Positions 59,999-64,000 of a DNA stretch of 64,000 nucleotides are shown here, in pieces; position 1 is the first letter of the stretch; each line of letters opens with the position of its first letter. This stretch comes from Candidatus Paraburkholderia kirkii (GTDB taxonomy: Bacteria > Pseudomonadota > Gammaproteobacteria > Burkholderiales > Burkholderiaceae): NCBI GenBank assembly GCA_001189345.1, contig LFKV01000010.1, forward strand, positions 62,001 to 126,000, read 5' to 3'. The notes under the pieces are model-generated. The model did no database searches. It was given only the letters and a program-made list of their open reading frames with translations, and was not told where the DNA came from. The translations under genes were made by a program, and so were the position numbers.

Positions 59999-60247
59999 GT
60001 GAGTTTCGAACTGATGCGCGCGCAGGCGAATTTGTTCGAGACACTGCCGGTCTTTGCCGCCGCCGTGTTGATCGTGTACGTGACGGGACGCGAAAACGTG
60101 CTCACGCATTACGGCGCGCTCGCGTATTTCGTCGCGCGCGTGCTCTACGTGCTGCCGCTTTACGCGGCGGGCGTGCCATTCGTGCGCTCGCTGGTGTGGC
60201 TGGTGTCGATCGTGGGCATCGTTCAGGTGCTCGTGCATATCATCTGA
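59999..60247 (+). pseudogene. MAPEG-family membrane protein, probable internal deletion
   Basis: GTG start behind TGGAGGCGCC. Reads SFELMRAQANLFETLPVFAAAVLIVYVTGRENVLTHYGALAYFVARVLYVLPLYAAGVPFVRSLVWLVSIVGIVQVLVHII, 82 aa with three hydrophobic helices. MAPEG proteins are normally about 130 aa with four helices; the first helix and the loop ending in RAxAAQANxFE are missing, as if the start (SFEL) had been joined in frame to MRAQANLFETLP. The family handles glutathione and eicosanoid-like substrates in eukaryotes; bacterial roles are unclear. Confidence 0.65.
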
Positions 60248-60279
60248 AGCATCGTGCGAATTGAATGGAGTGCCGAGCA

Positions 60280-60954
60280 ATGACCGACCAACCTTCGACC
60301 ATCGAGATCGAAACCGCGCCGAATCCCGACTATGCCGTGATCCTCATGCACGGCCTCGGCGCCGATGCCAACGACTTCGTGCCGCTCGTGCCCGAGCTGC
60401 GCCTCGCCGACGCGCCCGCCATGCGCTTCGTGTTTCCGAACGCGCCGGAGATTCCCGTCACCGCGAACAACGGCTATGTGATGCGGGCGTGGTACGACAT
60501 CCTGTTGTTCGAGGGCGTCAACCGGCGCGTGGACGACGCGGGCATCGAGCGGTCGGTCGAAGGCGTGCGCGCGCTCATCGCGGAGCAGAACGCGCGCGGC
60601 ATTCCGGCCGAGCGCATCTTTCTCGCGGGCTTTTCGCAAGGCGGCGCGATGACGTATCACGCGGGCCTCACGCATCCCGACAGGCTCGCCGGGCTGATCG
60701 TGCTGTCGGGCTACATTCCTTCCGAGGGCCTGATCGGCGAATCGCTGAGCGAAGTCAATCGCTCGATCGACATCTTCGCCGCGCACGGCGCGTTCGACGA
60801 CGTGCTGAACGTGAGCCTCGGCGAGCAGGCCTGCGAGTTCGCGCGCGAGCAGGGCTGCAAGGTCGAATGGCATACCTATCCGATGCCGCACTCGGTCTGC
60901 ATGGAGGAAGTCGAGGCGTTGCGCGCGTGGCTCGGCGCGCGGCTAGTTTCCTAG
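60280..60954 (+). CDS. Carboxylesterase/phospholipase (alpha/beta hydrolase, EstB-like)
   Basis: Intact 224 aa: YAVILMHGLGADANDFVPLVPEL (HG oxyanion), RFVFPNAPEIPVTANNGYVMRAWYD, nucleophile in IFLAGFSQGGAMTYHAGL (GxSxG), acid in HGAFDDVLNVS, His in YPMPHSVCMEEVEAL. It belongs to the acyl-protein-thioesterase-like carboxylesterase family; substrates are short-chain esters. Start at 60280 behind GGAGTGCCGAGCA; the ATG at 60265 is an alternative. Its 3' end overlaps the convergent hydrolase gene by 12 bases. Confidence 0.93.
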   Translation: MTDQPSTIEIETAPNPDYAVILMHGLGADANDFVPLVPELRLADAPAMRFVFPNAPEIPVTANNGYVMRAWYDILLFEGVNRRVDDAGIERSVEGVRALIAEQNARGIPAERIFLAGFSQGGAMTYHAGLTHPDRLAGLIVLSGYIPSEGLIGESLSEVNRSIDIFAAHGAFDDVLNVSLGEQACEFAREQGCKVEWHTYPMPHSVCMEEVEALRAWLGARLVS

Positions 60955-61903
60955 GGTCCTGGCGAAGAGGTCAAGCACCGCGTCCGCGTCGATGCCGATG
61001 CAGGCAGCGCAATGCGGCCGCGCGTCCCAGTCCGGGGCGCTCGCGCGCAGCGCATCGGGCTTCTGTATCGTGAGCCCGGCGGCAATGCCGTCGGTCAGGA
61101 CGCGCACCGGGCCGCCGCGCGTCCTGAAGTGCTCGCGCGCGACGACGAACGCCGCGGCGCAATAGTCGTGCGCGTAAATGCCCTTCGACATGCCGTCGCC
61201 GGCGTGGAAGCGTTCATAGAAGCGTGACACGTCCCACACGAAGCGGCCCGCCTCGCCGGCGTCGTCGCGCAAGCGAGGCGAGAAACGCGCTCGTCATCAC
61301 GGTCTGGTGGGTGACGTCGAGGCCTACGATCGACACCTTCCAGGGCGTGCCCAGGACGATGTCGGCCGCGTCCGGGTCGTCGTGCATGTTGACTTCGGCG
61401 GCGGGCGTCACGTTGCCGAGCACGCCGTCGGCGCCGAACGCGCCGCCCATCACGACGACTTCGCGCACCCGCGCCGCAATCGCCGGATCTTCGTTCAGCG
61501 CGAGCGCGAGATTGGTGAGCGGCCCGACCGTGAGCAGCGTGATCTTGCCGGGATGCGCCCGCACCGTCTCGACGATGAACCGATGCGCGGCGCGTTCGTC
61601 TTCCTGCTGTCCACGCGCCCGATCCGCTCGATGTCGCCGAACGCGTCCTTGCCGTGGATAGGCGGGATCGGCACGGGCGGCGGGCGTCGCAACGGCGCCG
61701 CCGCGCCGCGCGCGACCGGCACGCCCAGCGCGAACCGCGACGCGAGGTAGAGCGCGTTGGCGGTCGTCGTGTCGATGTCCGCGTTGCCGAACACGCTGGT
61801 GATGCCGACGAGCTCGATCTGCGGATGCCGCGCCTGAAAACACGAGCGCGATGGCGTCGTCGATGCCGGGATCGGTGTCGTAGATGATCCTGTGCTTCGT
61901 CAT
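60943..61903 (-). pseudogene. Inosine-uridine-preferring nucleoside hydrolase, frameshifted
   Basis: MTKHRIIYDTDPGIDDAIALVF at 61903 has the DxDxGxDD metal motif. Frame changes near 61840, 61590 and 61265 are needed for HPQIELVGITSVFGNADIDTTTANALYL, ERAAHRFIVETVRAHPGKITLLTVGPLTNLAL, VVMGGAFGADGVLGNVTPAAEVNMHDDPDAADIVL, and WDVSRFYERFHAGDGMSKGIYAHDYCAAAFVV, ending at 60943. About 318 aa repaired. It would hydrolyse nucleosides for salvage. Its start overlaps the kinase stop (ATGA). Confidence 0.85.
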
Positions 61904-63915
61904 GCCGTTGCCGTGCATTCGTGCGGGAGCAGGCCGAGTATCCCGCGCCGCAGGTCGGCCGGACTGACGGGCTTGGAAAGCACGTCCTGCTCGCACGCGA
62001 GCTGCACGATGCTCGCGGCGGGCTCGCCCGTCACGACGAGGCAAGGGCAGGGACGGCCGAGCTTCGCCGCGCCGAGCATCGCCACTTCGCGCGCGGTCTT
62101 AGCGTCGCGCAGACGGAAGTCGGTGATGATGAGATCGGGGAAGCGCTCGATGTTGCCGATGATCGCCTCGTATTCCTCGAAGCTCGCGGCGGAGTCGAAG
62201 AGCACGCCCCATTGCGACAGCAGCGCCTCGGTGGAGGCGCGCACGAGGCCGTCGTCCTCCACGAGCAGGACATAGCGGCCCTTGAGCTGCGCCGCTTCGG
62301 CCGCTTCCGAGCGCGCCGGGGCCGTGCACCGAGGGCTTGTCGGGCAACGGCCCGCACAGCGGCATTTCGAGCGAGAAACGCGAGCCGTGCCCTGCGGTGG
62401 ACTTGAGCTCGATGCGATGCTGATCGAGCATCGACATCACCGCGCTGACGATCGACAGCCCGAGGCCGAGCCCCTTGTCGCAATCCTGCTCGGGGTTGTC
62501 GACCTGGAAGAACGGCTGGAAGATCGCGTCGAAATAATCGGCCGGGATGCCGATGCCATTGTCGAGCACGTCGATGCGCGCGCGTGGCCGAGCGCACCAC
62601 GCCGACGATCACCGTCGGCTTCGACGACTTGCTCTGATCCGCGTACTTGATGCCGTTCGACACCAGATTCGCCACCGCGCACCCGAGCCAGTGCGAATCG
62701 CTGCGCACGCAGACCACGTCCTCCTTCGGCAGCCGCAGCCGTAGCTCGACGCCGCGGCTCATCGCGAACGGACGCAATTGCTCCGTGGCCTCCTCGACGA
62801 TCTGCCGCACGTCGAAGACGTGATAGCGCGGCACGACCCGCCCCGATTCGAGCCGCGAGAGGTCGAGCACCGCGTTCAGGAGCCGCGCGAGGATCACGGA
62901 CGAGCGCCCGCATTCGTTGATGAGCCGCTCGGCCTGAGCGAATTCGCCGTTGCGGATCGCCTCGGCCGCCGCCTGCAGGAACAGGTTGAGCGCGTGCATC
63001 GGCTGACGCAGATCGTGCGTCGCCGCGGCGAGGAAGTTGGACTTCTCGCGGCTTGCGGTCTGCGCGGCGAGCATCTGCTGCTCGCGCAGCGCGAGCAGCG
63101 CGTTGGTCTTGTTCTCCTGATCCTTCTTCGAGATTTCGAGCTCGCGGTTCTCTTGCGGCCGAGCGAGACGTTAGCGGTGCGCAGTTCGTCGTTCAGCGAG
63201 GCGAGGGCGCGTTCCGAGCTGTAACGCTCGCGCGACACGCGCTCCGCGTGCGTGCAGACGCCGTGGCCCACGATCACCACGTTGAACATATAGAAGAGCC
63301 CGGCGAAGAAGTCCTTGATGTTGAGCAAATGGATGGCGATCTGCAGGAAGAAGATCGCCCCCATCGTGACGACGCCGACGGTCAGCGCGACGCGCGAGCG
63401 CAGATAGAAGAAGCTGAACTGGAAGAACAGCGCCAGATAGAGGCCGATGAAGTACTGCGTGTAGTTGTAGGGCGCGGGCGTGATCGCCACCATCGTGAGG
63501 ATCAGGCACAGGAGCCCGTAGATGCCTGTGAGAATGACGCGGTGCGCGGTCGCGTGCGAGCGGAACGACGGCCTCAGCACCAGCGCGCCGACGAAGATCA
63601 GCAGCGCGACGCCCGCAAAGCGCAGCGCAAGGATGTCGGCCAGGCGCACGTTGAGCGCCTTTTGCTGCGCACGAAGCTGAAATCCCACCAGAGAAAGCAT
63701 GTCCAGATGACGAGCGCGAGCAGCGCCGACGCGCGCCGGAACGCGCAGAAGCGCTGGCTGTGGTCTTCGAGGAACTGCGCCTTGAGGGCGGGGTCGGAGA
63801 ACGGCGCTGGAATCGAGAGATTGCGCACCAGGCTCGCGCCGGCTTCACGGGCGGCGGCGGAGAGAATGCCTGGGGTGCGCACGCCGGCGGCGCGTTGCGG
63901 TACGGCCATCTTCAT
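61900..63915 (-). pseudogene. Hybrid sensor histidine kinase/response regulator, multiple frameshifts
   Basis: MKMAVPQRAAGVRTPGILSA at 63915. A membrane domain with several helices (FAGVALLIFVGALVLRP, VILTGIYGLLCLILTMVAIT, YTQYFIGLYLALFFQFSFFYL, VGVVTMGAIFFLQIAIHLL) precedes the transmitter: ASREKSNFLAAATHDLRQPMHALNLFL (phospho-His), VANLVSNGIKYAD, VLDNGIGIPADYFDAIFQPF, DKGLGLGLSIV. The C-terminal receiver has VLLVEDDGLV and DLIITDFRLRD, ending SKPVSPADLRRGILGLLP. Shifts near 63680, 63155, 62585 and 62320. The HDLRQPMHALNLFL box is typical of this kinase group. Confidence 0.85.
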
Positions 63916-64000
63916 GCTCGCTCATGGAATCGGAATATCTACTTTAGGCCAATTCGGTCATACCAATACGCCGAGATCTAGCAGCGAACCGAACGCCTGA

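Overview
The window is about 64 kb of high-GC betaproteobacterial DNA. Gene content and order (fdxA, pncB, lipB-lipA with ATGA coupling, a DUF4148 protein, a DUF1571 protein, azlCD, cheV, CBS protein, estB-like esterase) point to Burkholderiaceae, in the Burkholderia/Paraburkholderia/Caballeronia group. The striking feature is decay. More than half of the recognisable genes carry frameshifts, in-frame stop codons, internal deletions or IS insertions, while roughly twenty others read cleanly. That mixture, with three near-identical copies of one IS630-type element and remnants of at least five other IS types, resembles a host-restricted lineage undergoing genome erosion, as known for leaf-nodule Burkholderia/Caballeronia symbionts. 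The species is inferred, not proven. Part of the indel load could be sequencing error, but the nonsense codons, deletion fusions and IS junctions cannot be explained that way.

Layout. 1-905: nested IS5 and IS630-family fragments. 980-8785 (minus): a fatty-acid beta-oxidation cluster (fadE, fabG-like reductase, fadI-like thiolase, fadD-like ligase) plus a DUF1571 protein, all broken, with fabG and fadI fused by a deletion. 8912-10620: a nested IS island (IS630 copy 1 inside an IS2-group remnant inside a repeat-bounded element) that truncates rmuC. 11037-16090: hydroxyacid dehydrogenase (intact), NhaD-like antiporter and LUD protein (broken), pncB and fdxA (intact). 16160-16341: tRNA-Asn with a consensus promoter and a terminator. 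16519-20755: LpxO-like hydroxylase, lutABC lactate-utilisation operon and its GntR regulator, all broken. 20877-24468: 24-aa membrane peptide, CreA, AraC regulator, AzlC/AzlD and an unknown gene. 24526-27579: UvrD-type helicase (nonsense) and two small exported proteins. 27728-30588: IS21/IS2-group wreckage. 30704-32947: lipA, lipB (intact) and DUF2917. 32990-34103: IS630 copy 2, next to an orphan carbamoyltransferase C-terminus. 34734-41161: amino-acid permease, 1-Cys peroxiredoxin, ketopantoate reductase and DUF427 (intact), with bacterioferritin, GntR and DUF4148 broken. 41176-44451: LysR/Tat gene fusion and a broken two-component pair. 44856-51629: an export locus (LpxL-like acyltransferase split by IS630 copy 3, HlyD adaptor, C39-peptidase ABC transporter, TolC). 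51636-63915: TetR/DUF1348 pair with a palindromic operator, CorA, a single-domain response regulator, CheV, CBS protein, DAGK-metallophosphoesterase pair, PPC protein, MAPEG, esterase, nucleoside hydrolase and a hybrid histidine kinase.

Functionally, what survives intact leans to core needs (lipoate synthesis, NAD salvage, ferredoxin, tRNA, peroxide defence, some transport). What is lost is catabolism (fatty acids, lactate), regulation, signalling and peptide export. The most distinctive system is the acyltransferase-HlyD-C39 ABC-TolC locus at 44856-51629, apparently a dead peptide exporter whose substrate gene is not visible here.
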